Below, one piece after another: positions 28,301-36,259 of a stretch of DNA of 64,000 bases (position 1 is its first letter; each line of letters begins with the position of its first letter). The notes beneath the pieces were generated by a model. The model ran no database searches. It was not told the DNA's origin and worked only from the letters and a program-made list of their open reading frames with translations. The position numbers and the translations under genes were made by a program. The DNA is from Lachnospiraceae bacterium (GTDB lineage: Bacteria; Bacillota; Clostridia; Lachnospirales; Lachnospiraceae), in assembly GCA_902362715.1 (NCBI GenBank), contig CABIXN010000003.1, positions 229,586-293,585 of the forward strand, read 5' to 3'.

Positions 28301-31167
28301 GGGTGGAATTTAAAAATACGTATAAAGCTCTTTCAAATACCCTGACTCCATTAAAGATTACGAAAATCTTAAGCGGCGGAAGAGAAGAAGCTTTACAGAA
28401 GGATGAGTTTTTCTTTGAGCTGTCAGTAACTGCTGTGGAGGGTTCACCGGAAGATGGTTTCCGGCTGCCGGCCAAGACAAAGTTAGGAAATGAGGCAGAT
28501 GGAAGCGTTCAGTTTGATGATATTGTCTTTACTGAAGAGGGAACTTATCAGGTAACAGTCAGTGAAGTAAAACCGGCGTCCGGTGTTTTGGAAGGGGTTA
28601 CTTACGATGACAATGTATTAACTTATACTGTGACCGTAAAAGATAATAACGGCAATCTGGAAGCGGAAATTTCAGATGTAACTGGCAGTCAGACCTTTAC
28701 CAATCAGTATCAGGCATCGGGAACTCTCAATGGTGCGGCAAATCTGAAAGTAACAAAAGAACTTTCCGGAAGAAACTGGCTTGATGATGACAGCTTTACC
28801 TTTGAGTTATCGCCGGGGGATGAGATTACCCAGAATGCGGTAAAAGATAAAACAGTAATTCTGCCGGAAGATACAAAACTGCAGATTACAGGTAAGGATC
28901 AAGTAAAGGAAAAAGCCTTTGGAGATATTACATTTACAAAAGCAGGGACTTATAAATTCCAGATTACTGAAGAAGAAGGAAAACAGGCGGGGATTACCTA
29001 TGATACAGTCCCGCGTATCCTGACAGTTAAAGTTACGGATAACAATGACGGAACACTGACCGTTGCAGGAACAGAAGTGGTTGAAAACTCTCTGACCTTC
29101 CATAATACGTATACAGCCGTACCGGCAGTGTCAGAAAATTTGACTGCTGAAAAAACATTAACAGGCAGGGATATGAAGGACGGTGAATTTTCCTTTTCTG
29201 TAACACCACAGAATCAGGCGCCTGCTCCTACAATGGTATCAGTGAAAAATACAGCGGCCAAAAATAATGAGACCAGTGAACTGAACTTTGGCAGAATTAT
29301 ATTTACAGAGGCCGGAAAGTACACATACCTTATAAAGGAAGAAAAGGGAAATCTGGGCGGTGTTTCGTATGACCAAAGAGAATATACCGTTACCTATATT
29401 GTGACGGACAACTTAAAGGGAAATCTGGAAATTGAATCTGAAGTTACTCTGGATGGAAAACCTGTTGATACGGTTTCCTTTAAAAATACTTATACGTCAG
29501 AAGCTGCAGAGATTTCAGGCAGTGCAGATTTAAGTGGAACAAAGACAGTTGTATCCGAGGATCCGGATTCTTCTTATACGATGAAGGGTAAAGAATTTGA
29601 ATTTGAAATAACTGCTTTAACAAAGGATGCTCCATTGCCGGAGGATACCATTGTTACGAATGATGCAGGCGGAAGTTTTTCATTTGGAAATATTACCTAT
29701 ACGGCTCCCGGCACCTACCGTTATCAGATTAGTGAGGTAAAGGGAAGTGCGGCCGGAATGTCTTATGACGGAAGTACGTATGAAGTTGTGGTGGAAGTGA
29801 CGGATAATGGCTTGGGACAGCTTCTTGCAAGTGTAAGCAAAAGCGGAGATTTAGAGTTCAGAAATCATTATAATCCCGAAAAAATCAGTGCTTCGATTTC
29901 AGGAACCAAGAGTCTTGCCGGAAGAGATCTGAAGGATCAGGAATTTAGCTTCCGTCTGGAGGCAGGGGATGATCTGACAAAGAAAGCAGTCAAGGAAGGC
30001 ATTGTAGTACTTGGCGGTCATGCAGACAGTCTGATTACAGACAATACACAGGCCGGTTCCTTCAACTTTGGACAGGATGCCATTACATTCTGCCAGGCAG
30101 GAAATTATACATTCCTTGTAACCGAAGAAAAGGGAGAAGATGCCAATATCACTTATGATGACACTGTTTATGAAGTAAAAGTGAATGTGACAGATGATAA
30201 TGGACTTCTGAAAGCAGAATGGAGCAAAGATCTGGATATTCACTTTGAAAATACCTATACTCCGTTTGAAACAGAGGTGTCCTTTGGCGGAACAAAAACA
30301 TTAGACGGAAGAACCATTAAAGATGGAGAATTCAAGTTTATTGTTACAGATGCACAGGGAAATGAAGTTTCAAAAGGAACAAATGATGCAGAGGGAAACA
30401 TTGAATTTGAGCCGGTTGTGTTTACAAAAGCCGGGGAATATTACTATGATATTACAGAGGTCAACAACGCAGTGGGCGGTATTGTTTATGACACAAATTT
30501 GTATCATGTGAAAGTTGTAATTGACGATGTTGACGGACAGCTGACAGCAGCATCTGTGATATATACTGCCGATGGCGGAGATTCTGAAAATGGTGCAGTA
30601 TTTAAAAATGTTTACCGGGCAGAGCATACTTCTGTTGTGTTAGGAGCAGTTAAAGAGCTGGAAGGACGCAGCCTGAAGGACAAGGAATTTACTTTTGTAT
30701 TGAAAGATGAGAACGGAAAAGTCATCGCTGAAGCACAGAATGACGAAACAGGTATGATTTTGTTTGAGGAAATTGCTTTTGACAAGGCAGGAACGTATCA
30801 GTACACTGTTTCAGAGGCTGCAGGAACAGAGGAAAACATTACTTATGATGAGACCGTATATTCGATTACGGTTACTGTGGAAGATAATCAGGAAGGATAT
30901 CTATCTGCGGCTGTGGATAATCACGGGCAAGATATAGTATTCCATAATCTGTATCAGGAAGCTCAGGCAGATCATCCAAAAGAGGATGATTCCAAAACAG
31001 ATCAGCCGGGGGCGGACAAAGACGATTTACAGATAGAGGATACAGCTGATGCACCAGCTACTGGAGACGGGCAGCCTGTATTTCAGAGTCTGGCAGTATT
31101 TGTAATCGCAGCAGCCGGTATACTCATTGCTGCAGGAGTGATAATCCGCAGAAGAAAACGGATGTAG
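22336..31167 (+). CDS. Giant cell-wall-anchored adhesin / pilin-like surface protein
   Basis: 2943 residues. A long signal peptide (basic start, then MAAAALMAAGAVPQG) leads to a fibro-slime/PA14-like domain at about 300-410 (FSGDDDVWIFIDNVLVGDLGG), two SpaA/Cna-B-type domains (KVDQTGNPVQGAEFALY near 415, VQKLDQEGNPVSGAKFRLY near 700), a further Cna-B-like domain near 935-1090, and about 13 tandem Spy0128/FctA-type pilin isopeptide modules to about 2870. Each module opens with a G-K-x-L-x-GR motif, has T.AGTY.Y.I.E and Y.V.V.VTD, and closes with an F.NTY motif. The C-terminus carries DAPATGD, a hydrophobic helix and RRRKRM: a variant sorting signal. It is expected to be secreted and sortase-linked. 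AGAGGAGAG precedes the ATG. Control is probably by the upstream invertible segment. Confidence 0.9.
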   Translation: MYKSKKTNKAEKKLRRIGTRRILAMAAAALMAAGAVPQGTGLVQAKGTVLEETDTANNSSETFWSRLTAKAASFFGIGDDSKERSVDDHTVEGISPQGTTINLFDYWVNQRDSPDYGYNNDDGGINAGHQLKFTTGSSGSMNSWTGLAAPREGIVSNKLVNGYPQLSGSSELGMTRTESLDYLFNGNDVDSESEVAGKKAYTDVEGLLQVSDDGYYYYDSKQNFASFQEESNSFAIYDAPAVYTNEEPKNIGQFFPFNTAETVFNEVDGALEAKELGTQNNTIKHWFGLTMTSRFVQMDGGTTSKGAPVTYEFSGDDDVWIFIDNVLVGDLGGIHSAASVKIDFSTGEISINGESDGTLKSKFDAAGVSTDGWDENTFPDDSLHTLRFYYLERGNVDSNMSLKFNLVMVPESDIVKVDQTGNPVQGAEFALYTANEDFEVTNQTPVSTGITDSDGKIVLVDENDTLISFDELHNGGYDYFVLEETSVPEGYRKTGEMHLRYIASESTGNIGRGIVVSDNYVDTGAFANAKVSTTVSTDIQGIDGRSVPITDGKLERGTLFAVILHRKEGGDLEDSSSWYGISGSALEEWTTSKENGTNLAGVLETAKKNPMEFYLNSSGLYQVDIPELPGDIQYYYSMLADDEKEETEFAIGYYYTFADNIADAEEGNTFRLDDTQFSSQYAANFNIPDIKNRLLVQKLDQEGNPVSGAKFRLYNADDVTVNNDGSYQVRDGADSQEVTTEDLTKEKDGITMQGAAVYEGLSNGRYYLLESSAPKGYLLNKSITEVVVDDSGVYADAGEADDGIVTARGVGSLVQTMLQFATNDDMDTTFYNILASLQTQDTQQFDSSKGWSDTSQTMHLQYDADTAALEYVPGETDGAVQLSTDTGWSRLSIKQCYQHDANTDTSTKKNLGDTELSQLFSGTVTVQVTDIRSADLKISKTVNGYEGISDADLENLKDLSFTFQVTLEEEYEEGGTVNTRPLEGTWQIVNQNGEPILDADSKEIAVENGQAVFTLKSGQTAVIKDLPEGAKYQVTENSPGQGFTAQVESNDADADLNTAGTIRGDIKDLNPDISGLEEITADFTNTYSPAAVTVEGTDLSGTKTLAGKNWDDTDSYTFEITAVEPQTAPMPEKKTVTLNGKELTVSGNTPVSFNFGDITYTKPGTYIYNIKEQLPAGIVPGVSYSQASYRAVVTVTDQDQNGNYTGQLSASVSIVKEKDDTGAAADTPSQQADFTNTYNSDAANFVLLAQKNYDNQGNHPLTENMFSFVLSGKEGTTENGASIDKDKIPMPDETVNGICESGNNSTGAVFLGTLHFDQADVGNEYVYQVYEKQPTDDGTYQGSALKEGLQSAWQDPEKDNAWVYKGVTYDKEVKEITVSVTRDANNTIIVTAEYENTGDTMLYFDNTYTPDAVTLSGNTALQGEKTLTGRSMTAGEAFEFELTAANDAAETVLPAALTETVKDVEDGTAEKFSFKDLTFTETGTYIFHITEKLPDGVSAENPIKEGTVYDTHTTIVTVEVTDDQEGSLTAKVSYNNGSVSSETDRAVFSNTYRAVGSYNITGIKEISGRVFNGNDHFTFKIEALDNAPLPSGVLADGTIVITPKSGTKAAIDFGTVNFDKAGQSYSYILSEAEPADSEKPGGISYSKDTYKITITAKAGDTPGTLIPETVIVKNPGGDDETETDEIGWLNQYSASGTLEGAANLGGTKVLRGRDWTADDRFTFRLQGGNPMTQAAISSGKVILPAVTEKTVNSDDLNQGEAAFSFDDITFTKATDPGYPYIFQITENLPSGVSEDQPKKDGITYDTHKYLISVTVTDNGDGTLAVVSGPFSGSSTFTNVYSSLMPEDETAKTDITFTKELIGRDWTDTDAFTFSITALDNAPVPKDQDGNEISQVTVEKTSDSDVSKGSFGEIHYTYDMISGEAGYSKTFVYEISEVIPEDSGKQTGMNYDNSVYRVEITVTDDKKGTMTADSVIKKEKADGTYEEVNGVEFKNTYKALSNTLTPLKITKILSGGREEALQKDEFFFELSVTAVEGSPEDGFRLPAKTKLGNEADGSVQFDDIVFTEEGTYQVTVSEVKPASGVLEGVTYDDNVLTYTVTVKDNNGNLEAEISDVTGSQTFTNQYQASGTLNGAANLKVTKELSGRNWLDDDSFTFELSPGDEITQNAVKDKTVILPEDTKLQITGKDQVKEKAFGDITFTKAGTYKFQITEEEGKQAGITYDTVPRILTVKVTDNNDGTLTVAGTEVVENSLTFHNTYTAVPAVSENLTAEKTLTGRDMKDGEFSFSVTPQNQAPAPTMVSVKNTAAKNNETSELNFGRIIFTEAGKYTYLIKEEKGNLGGVSYDQREYTVTYIVTDNLKGNLEIESEVTLDGKPVDTVSFKNTYTSEAAEISGSADLSGTKTVVSEDPDSSYTMKGKEFEFEITALTKDAPLPEDTIVTNDAGGSFSFGNITYTAPGTYRYQISEVKGSAAGMSYDGSTYEVVVEVTDNGLGQLLASVSKSGDLEFRNHYNPEKISASISGTKSLAGRDLKDQEFSFRLEAGDDLTKKAVKEGIVVLGGHADSLITDNTQAGSFNFGQDAITFCQAGNYTFLVTEEKGEDANITYDDTVYEVKVNVTDDNGLLKAEWSKDLDIHFENTYTPFETEVSFGGTKTLDGRTIKDGEFKFIVTDAQGNEVSKGTNDAEGNIEFEPVVFTKAGEYYYDITEVNNAVGGIVYDTNLYHVKVVIDDVDGQLTAASVIYTADGGDSENGAVFKNVYRAEHTSVVLGAVKELEGRSLKDKEFTFVLKDENGKVIAEAQNDETGMILFEEIAFDKAGTYQYTVSEAAGTEENITYDETVYSITVTVEDNQEGYLSAAVDNHGQDIVFHNLYQEAQADHPKEDDSKTDQPGADKDDLQIEDTADAPATGDGQPVFQSLAVFVIAAAGILIAAGVIIRRRKRM

Positions 31168-31224
31168 GAAAATGTATCAGAACTTATGAGCAGACAGATA
31201 AAAACTGTCAGTGTGTAAGCAGGC

Positions 31225-31268
31225 GGAAGGTGCCGGTTCAAAAAGGAATCGGCACCTTCTGTTTTGTG
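31225..31268 (+). terminator. Terminator after the adhesin gene
   Basis: GGAAGGTGCCGGTTC and GAATCGGCACCTTC form the stem, followed by TGTTTTGT. Confidence 0.8.
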
Positions 31269-31355
31269 TTTCAGAAGCAAAACAGAATATGCCACACTGC
31301 TCCGGCCTGTGTCCGTTTTTTGAATTTCTGTTAAGAGCCGGTTTTCCCGGATAAG

Positions 31356-31384
31356 TTGACGATTTTTTTAAAATTCGCTATGAT
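31356..31384 (+). promoter_or_regulatory. Sigma-A promoter for the Uup-like gene
   Basis: TTGACG, 17 bases, TATGAT; about 58 bases before the GTG start. Confidence 0.75.
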
Positions 31385-31442
31385 GATTAAACAATATATA
31401 AAAATCATATAGAAATAAAAATGACAGGCAGGGAGTGTTTTT

Positions 31443-33278
31443 GTGAACATTTTAAATATAGAACATATCAGTAAAGTATACGGAGAAAAGGTGATTTTTG
31501 ATGATGTGTCCTGGGGGATACAGGAAGGTGATAAAATTGGAATTATAGGGATTAACGGAACTGGAAAATCCACACTGCTTAAAATTGCGGCGGGACTTGA
31601 GGAAGCAGACTCCGGAAGCTGTATCAAAGCAAATCATATTGTAGTACAGTATCTTTCTCAAACCCCGGAATTTGACGGAGAATCCTGCGTGCTTGAATAT
31701 GTGATGAAGGAAATGTCTGCAGATGTTCACTGGGATATGGAAGGAGAAGCTAAAAATATGCTTCAGACTTTGGGGATTACGGACTGGAATCAGAAAATCG
31801 GGGAGCTTTCCGGAGGTCAGCGAAAAAGGCTGGCTCTGGCAGAGGTACTGTTAAAGCCCTGTGATCTGCTGGTGTTAGATGAGCCCACCAACCATCTGGA
31901 CCACAGTATGGCTCAGTGGCTGGAACAGTATCTGAAAAGCTGGAGGGGAAGTCTTTTGATGGTAACCCATGACCGGTATTTTCTGGACAGTGTTTCCAAC
32001 CGGATTTTGGAGATTGATAAAGGAAAGATTTATAATTATGATACCAATTATGCCGGGTTTCTGGAATTAAAAACCCAGCGGGAAGAGATGGAGCAGGCCA
32101 CAGAGAGGAAGCGCCAGTCAATTCTGCGCACAGAGCTTGAATGGGTGAAGCGGGGAGCCAGAGCCCGTTCTACCAAGCAGAAGGCAAGACTTTTGCGGTA
32201 TGAGGAACTAAAAAACCAGGGTGGTCCTGTCAGTGATGGCAGGGTGGAGATGAGTTCTGTTTCTACGCGTATGGGAAACACAACCATTGAGGTGGAAAAT
32301 CTCTGTAAATCATATAGAGAGAAGACTTTGGTCAGGGATTTTTCCTACATATTTTTAAAAAATGACCGTATTGGATTTGTGGGTGATAACGGCTGTGGGA
32401 AAACAACGCTGATGAAAATGCTGACGGGACGGATACAGCCGGACCAGGGAACAATTAAAATCGGGCAGACCATTAAAATGGGATATTATTCCCAGGAGAT
32501 TGAGACGGGAAAGGATGCGGGAATTGCTTATATGGACCCTGCTATGCGTGTCATTGATTATATCAGGGAGACCGCAGAATATGTGCGTACCGAAGATGGT
32601 CTTATCAGTGCTTCTGCGATGCTGGAACGGTTTTTGTTTCCCCCGGATGCTCAGTACAGCCTGATTGGAAAACTATCGGGAGGAGAACGCCGCCGGCTGA
32701 ATTTGCTCCGGGTACTGATGGAAGCGCCAAATGTGCTGATTTTAGATGAGCCCACCAATGATCTGGATATTTCCACATTGACCATACTGGAGGATTATCT
32801 GGATCACTATCAGGGAATTGTGATAACCGTGTCTCATGACCGGTATTTTCTGGACCGGACGGTGCGGAGGATTTTTGCTTTTGAAGATGGCGGGCGCCTG
32901 AGGCAGTATGAAGGCGGATATACAGATTATATTATGAAGGCCAAAGAAGCGGATGAGGAGAAACAAAGTCCGGCAGCGGCCGATGTTTTGGCAGAAAAAT
33001 CTGGAAGAGCAGGGAAAGATACTTATCGGGCTGCAAAAGAAAAGAAACTGAAATTTTCTTATAAGGAACAGCGGGAGTATGAGACCATTGAGGAAGATAT
33101 CGCAGCTTTAGAAGAGGCGTTGGAGCAGCTGGAGCAGGATATGATGGCAAATGCAACAAACTCTGCAAAATTATCAGAACTGACAGAATTAAAATCCAAA
33201 AAGGAGCAGGAACTGGAAGAGAAGATGGAGCGCTGGGAGTATCTGGAGGAGCTGGCTGAAAAAATTGCCGGGCAGTAG
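31443..33278 (+). CDS. ABC-F family ATPase, Uup-like
   Basis: 611 residues with two ABC domains and no membrane segment. First: INGTGKST, LSGGQRKR, LLVLDEPTNHLD. Second: DNGCGKTT, LSGGERRR, LILDEPTNDLD. After the second domain comes a C-terminal coiled coil (residues about 530-610, EEDIAALEEALEQLEQDM), which is the mark of the Uup subgroup that acts on ribosomes or branched DNA. It uses a GTG start with GGGAG 7 bases upstream and has its own promoter. Confidence 0.9.
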   Translation: MNILNIEHISKVYGEKVIFDDVSWGIQEGDKIGIIGINGTGKSTLLKIAAGLEEADSGSCIKANHIVVQYLSQTPEFDGESCVLEYVMKEMSADVHWDMEGEAKNMLQTLGITDWNQKIGELSGGQRKRLALAEVLLKPCDLLVLDEPTNHLDHSMAQWLEQYLKSWRGSLLMVTHDRYFLDSVSNRILEIDKGKIYNYDTNYAGFLELKTQREEMEQATERKRQSILRTELEWVKRGARARSTKQKARLLRYEELKNQGGPVSDGRVEMSSVSTRMGNTTIEVENLCKSYREKTLVRDFSYIFLKNDRIGFVGDNGCGKTTLMKMLTGRIQPDQGTIKIGQTIKMGYYSQEIETGKDAGIAYMDPAMRVIDYIRETAEYVRTEDGLISASAMLERFLFPPDAQYSLIGKLSGGERRRLNLLRVLMEAPNVLILDEPTNDLDISTLTILEDYLDHYQGIVITVSHDRYFLDRTVRRIFAFEDGGRLRQYEGGYTDYIMKAKEADEEKQSPAAADVLAEKSGRAGKDTYRAAKEKKLKFSYKEQREYETIEEDIAALEEALEQLEQDMMANATNSAKLSELTELKSKKEQELEEKMERWEYLEELAEKIAGQ

Positions 33279-33330
33279 AGAACTTCAGGATTATGCAAAA
33301 AAGGCATAGGTATCCATTTTAAACAGATAT

Positions 33331-33360
33331 TTGTAAAGCCAGTTTTTTCTGGCTTATACT
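33331..33360 (+). promoter_or_regulatory. Promoter with a palindrome filling the spacer, upstream of the aldo-keto reductase
   Basis: TTGTAA (33331-33336), 18 bases, TATACT (33355-33360). AAGCCAG-tttttt-CTGGCTT (33336-33355) occupies the spacer exactly. A regulator bound there would sit between the -35 and -10 elements, as MerR-type activators and many repressors do. Confidence 0.6.
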
Positions 33361-33426
33361 AAGAAATAATTGATAATAGAAATAAAATATAAAACAGAAT
33401 ATAAAAACAGAATGGAGTGACAGGTT

Positions 33427-34560
33427 ATGATTTATAAAGGATTTCAGGATTTAAAACTATCAGCCCTTGGAATGGGGGCCATGCGTCTGCCGGTTGTAGA
33501 TGGAGATGATTCAAACATTGATGAGGCTGCGGCAATGAAAATGGTGGACTATGCTATGAAGCAGGGGATTAACTATTATGATACTGCCTGGGGATATCAT
33601 GGAGGACAGTCGGAGCTGGTGATGGGTAAGGCGCTTGCCCGGCATCCCAGAGAAAGCTTTTATCTGGCAGATAAATTTCCCGGATATGATCTTTCCAATA
33701 TGGATAAAGTGGAAGAGATTTTTGAGACACAGCTGAAAAAGTGTAAGGTAGATTATTTTGATTTTTATTTGTTTCACAATGTCTGTGAAATGAATATTGA
33801 TGCATATCTGGATGAAGCTTATGGTATTTACGATTATCTTATGAAACAAAAAGCGGACGGACGCATCAGACACCTGGGCTTTTCTGTTCACGGAGCGTAT
33901 GATGTTATGGAACGGTTTTTAAAGGCATACGGAAGCGATATGGAATTCTGTCAGATTCAGTTAAATTATCTGGACTGGAGTTTTCAGGATGCAAAAGCTA
34001 AGATAGAGCTTTTAAAACAGTATCAGATACCAGTCTGGGTAATGGAACCCCTGCGGGGCGGACAGCTGGCATCCCTTGATCTTAAGCAGGAGCAGCAGTT
34101 AAAAAAACTGCGCCCAGAGGAAGGAATACCGGCATGGGCATTCCGGTTTCTGCAGACAATTCCGGAAGTGACAGTAACTCTTTCCGGGATGTCAGATTTT
34201 GGCCAGCTTCAGGAAAATATTCATACCTTTGAAACCAATCAGCCCTTAAATGATATGGAATTTGACGCTGTAATAAAAATTGCGGACAGTATCATAAAGA
34301 AGATTGCTCTGCCGTGCACCTCATGCAGATATTGTGTCAGTCATTGCCCTAAAGGGCTTAATATCCCGGTTTTAATCGGGCTGTATAATGAGCACTGTTC
34401 TACAAAGGGAGGTTTCCTTGCACCTATGGCGCTGATGGCTGTACCGGAATCAAAACGCCCTGCTGCCTGCGTGGGATGCAGAAGCTGTGAAGCAGTCTGT
34501 CCCCAGCAGATAAAAATATCAGAGGCTATGGCTGATTTTACGAAAATGCTGAATGCGTAA
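33427..34560 (+). CDS. Aldo-keto reductase with C-terminal 4Fe-4S domain
   Basis: 377 residues. The AKR TIM barrel (about 1-280) has the catalytic Asp-Tyr region NYYDTAWGYHGGQSE, a Lys in FYLADKFP and a His in DFYLFHNV. The last 90 residues carry two four-Cys clusters, CTSCRYCVSHCP and CVGCRSCEAVCP, as in bacterial two-domain AKR-ferredoxin proteins of anaerobes. It is probably an NADPH or ferredoxin-linked carbonyl reductase; the substrate is unknown. Monocistronic behind a promoter with an operator-like palindrome. Confidence 0.9.
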   Translation: MIYKGFQDLKLSALGMGAMRLPVVDGDDSNIDEAAAMKMVDYAMKQGINYYDTAWGYHGGQSELVMGKALARHPRESFYLADKFPGYDLSNMDKVEEIFETQLKKCKVDYFDFYLFHNVCEMNIDAYLDEAYGIYDYLMKQKADGRIRHLGFSVHGAYDVMERFLKAYGSDMEFCQIQLNYLDWSFQDAKAKIELLKQYQIPVWVMEPLRGGQLASLDLKQEQQLKKLRPEEGIPAWAFRFLQTIPEVTVTLSGMSDFGQLQENIHTFETNQPLNDMEFDAVIKIADSIIKKIALPCTSCRYCVSHCPKGLNIPVLIGLYNEHCSTKGGFLAPMALMAVPESKRPAACVGCRSCEAVCPQQIKISEAMADFTKMLNA

Positions 34561-34572
34561 ACTTTAAGAGAG

Positions 34573-34687
34573 AAAAATCCCACAGTCCGGAACCTTCCAT
34601 TGAACTGCCCGCCAAAAGCTAGACCAAAAATCTAACGATTGGGAGATTGGTTCAATGGGCCATGTGGTTCCTTACAGTGGGATTTTT
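34573..34687. repeat. 115-base imperfect palindrome / long hairpin
   Basis: Outer arms AAAAATCCCAC and GTGGGATTTTT pair perfectly, and further inside GGAACC pairs with GGTTCC and CATTGAAC with GTTCAATG. The A-run/T-run ends make it a bidirectional terminator between the convergent reductase and glucosidase genes, but it is much longer than usual and has three nested stems. No ORF. Confidence 0.75.
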
Positions 34688-34732
34688 GTTTCTCGGCCTA
34701 TTTTACTTTAAATAGTTATTTGTTTTTAAAAA

Positions 34733-36043
34733 TCAGCTCTCACATTTCCAGAAGAAAGCGCTGTAAGCAGGCAGCTGGCTGCCGCCGCCAAAGTCGTGCT
34801 CTGCACCGGTAATCAGATCTTTCGCCCGACCGCAGCCGGTGTCAAAGTGTGCCGTGTAAGGCGTTTCATCGGCATTGACTGCCACAAATACACGCTCGTT
34901 GTCTGTCCGGCGTTCAAAAATACATTGACGGTTTGTCAGAACTACTGAGCAAAAATCCCCATAGTTAAGGGCAGCGCTTTCTTTTTTTGCTTTGCTTAAA
35001 GCAGTAATCCATCTGGTAAGCTCATTTTCAAGAGGGGCGTCAAAACATGGACGTAATGCAGGATCTCCTTCATTTTTGTGCGCCTTTGCACCCCATTCGC
35101 TTCCGTAGTAAATACATGGAATACCAGGCATTCCAAAACAGAGGGCATAAATCAATGGAAGGTGCCGTTCATTGGTGAGATTGCTGGCAATCCGGGTTAC
35201 ATCATGATTATCCACAAATGAAAGCAGATGTTTTCCTTTATAAAGAGTCCAGTTTTCCGGTCCGAACTGGCGCAGTAAAGAGTGGATAATTTCAAACATA
35301 TTCATGCTGTTAAAGCTGGAGAACAGTCCTTTGTAGCATTCGTAATTCGTTACTGAATGCAGCATCTGATCATTCATCAGCTGGTTATAATCGCCGTGAA
35401 GCATTTCTCCTACCAGGAAGAATTCATTTTTTAGAGAATCACAGTGGCTCCGGAGACGGCGGACAAAGTCATGGTCAAGACAGTAGGCTACATCCAGCCG
35501 CAGTCCGTCGATATCAAAGGTATCAATCCAGTATTTTACGCTGTCTAACAGATAACGGATCACTTCTTCATTTTTCAGGTTCAGCTTAACCAGATCAAAG
35601 TTTCCTTCCCAGCCTTCATACCAGAGACCGTCGTTATAGTTGGAGTTCCCCTGAAAATTCAGGAAAAACCAATCCTTGTAGGAAGAGTTTTCACGGTTTT
35701 TTAAAACATCCTGAAAAGCAAAAAAACCCCGTCCCGCATGATTAAACACCCCGTCTAACACGATGCGGATACCTGCCCGGTGCAGATTTTTACATACTGC
35801 GGCAAAGTCTTCATTGGTGCCCAGACGCACATCCAGTTTTTTATAATCCCTTGTATTATATCCATGGGTATCAGATTCAAATAACGGTGAAAAATAAACG
35901 GCATCAGCGCCAAGCTTCTTGATATGGGGGATCCAGTCATTTACTTTTAAAATCCGATGTGTTAAAACTCCATCATTTTCAAAAGGCGCCCCGCAAAATC
36001 CAAGGGGATAAATCTGATAAAAAACACTTTCATAAGCCCACAT
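34733..36043 (-). CDS. GH13 alpha-amylase-family glycosidase (intracellular)
   Basis: 436 residues, no signal peptide, so it acts inside the cell on imported oligosaccharides. GH13 catalytic barrel: the nucleophile Asp in GLRLDVAY, acid/base Glu in FLVGEM, transition-state Asp in FVDNHDVT; DGVFNHAG is region I. It resembles small maltogenic or neopullulanase-like enzymes. CAGGAGG lies before the ATG. Monocistronic. Confidence 0.92.
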   Translation of the reverse strand: MWAYESVFYQIYPLGFCGAPFENDGVLTHRILKVNDWIPHIKKLGADAVYFSPLFESDTHGYNTRDYKKLDVRLGTNEDFAAVCKNLHRAGIRIVLDGVFNHAGRGFFAFQDVLKNRENSSYKDWFFLNFQGNSNYNDGLWYEGWEGNFDLVKLNLKNEEVIRYLLDSVKYWIDTFDIDGLRLDVAYCLDHDFVRRLRSHCDSLKNEFFLVGEMLHGDYNQLMNDQMLHSVTNYECYKGLFSSFNSMNMFEIIHSLLRQFGPENWTLYKGKHLLSFVDNHDVTRIASNLTNERHLPLIYALCFGMPGIPCIYYGSEWGAKAHKNEGDPALRPCFDAPLENELTRWITALSKAKKESAALNYGDFCSVVLTNRQCIFERRTDNERVFVAVNADETPYTAHFDTGCGRAKDLITGAEHDFGGGSQLPAYSAFFWKCES

Positions 36044-36063
36044 AGTTTTTCCTCCTGTTTCAA

Positions 36064-36087
36064 AACAGATATGAACAGAGATCTGTT
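36064..36087. promoter_or_regulatory. Inverted repeat in the glucosidase 5' leader
   Basis: AACAGAT-atgaacagag-ATCTGTT lies between the glucosidase promoter and its start codon. It could be a sugar-responsive operator; no experimental basis. Confidence 0.4.
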
Positions 36088-36094
36088 TTTCTTT

Positions 36095-36124
36095 ATAATA
36101 ACCTTATGATAAAATTTTACTCAA
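36095..36124 (-). promoter_or_regulatory. Promoter for the GH13 gene
   Basis: Minus strand TTGAGT (36119-36124), 18 bases, TATTAT (36095-36100). Confidence 0.55.
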
Positions 36125-36169
36125 TGTCTGTACAGGATACAAGGGGAACTTGCAAGTTTCTAAGAATAC

Positions 36170-36198
36170 GTGACATTCTAAAAAGTGTGTGCTATGAT
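36170..36198 (+). promoter_or_regulatory. Promoter for the AEC transporter gene
   Basis: GTGACA (36170-36175), 17 bases, TATGAT (36193-36198). Confidence 0.6.
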
Positions 36199-36259
36199 AG
36201 ATTTAATAAAAAAATCTTGTTTTATGCAAAATATATGAAAAATGAAAGGGGAGAGAAAT

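Noticed and set aside
33336..33355. Palindrome as the terminator of the Uup-like gene
   Set aside because: The T-run is in the loop and none follows the stem; it fits an operator inside a promoter better.
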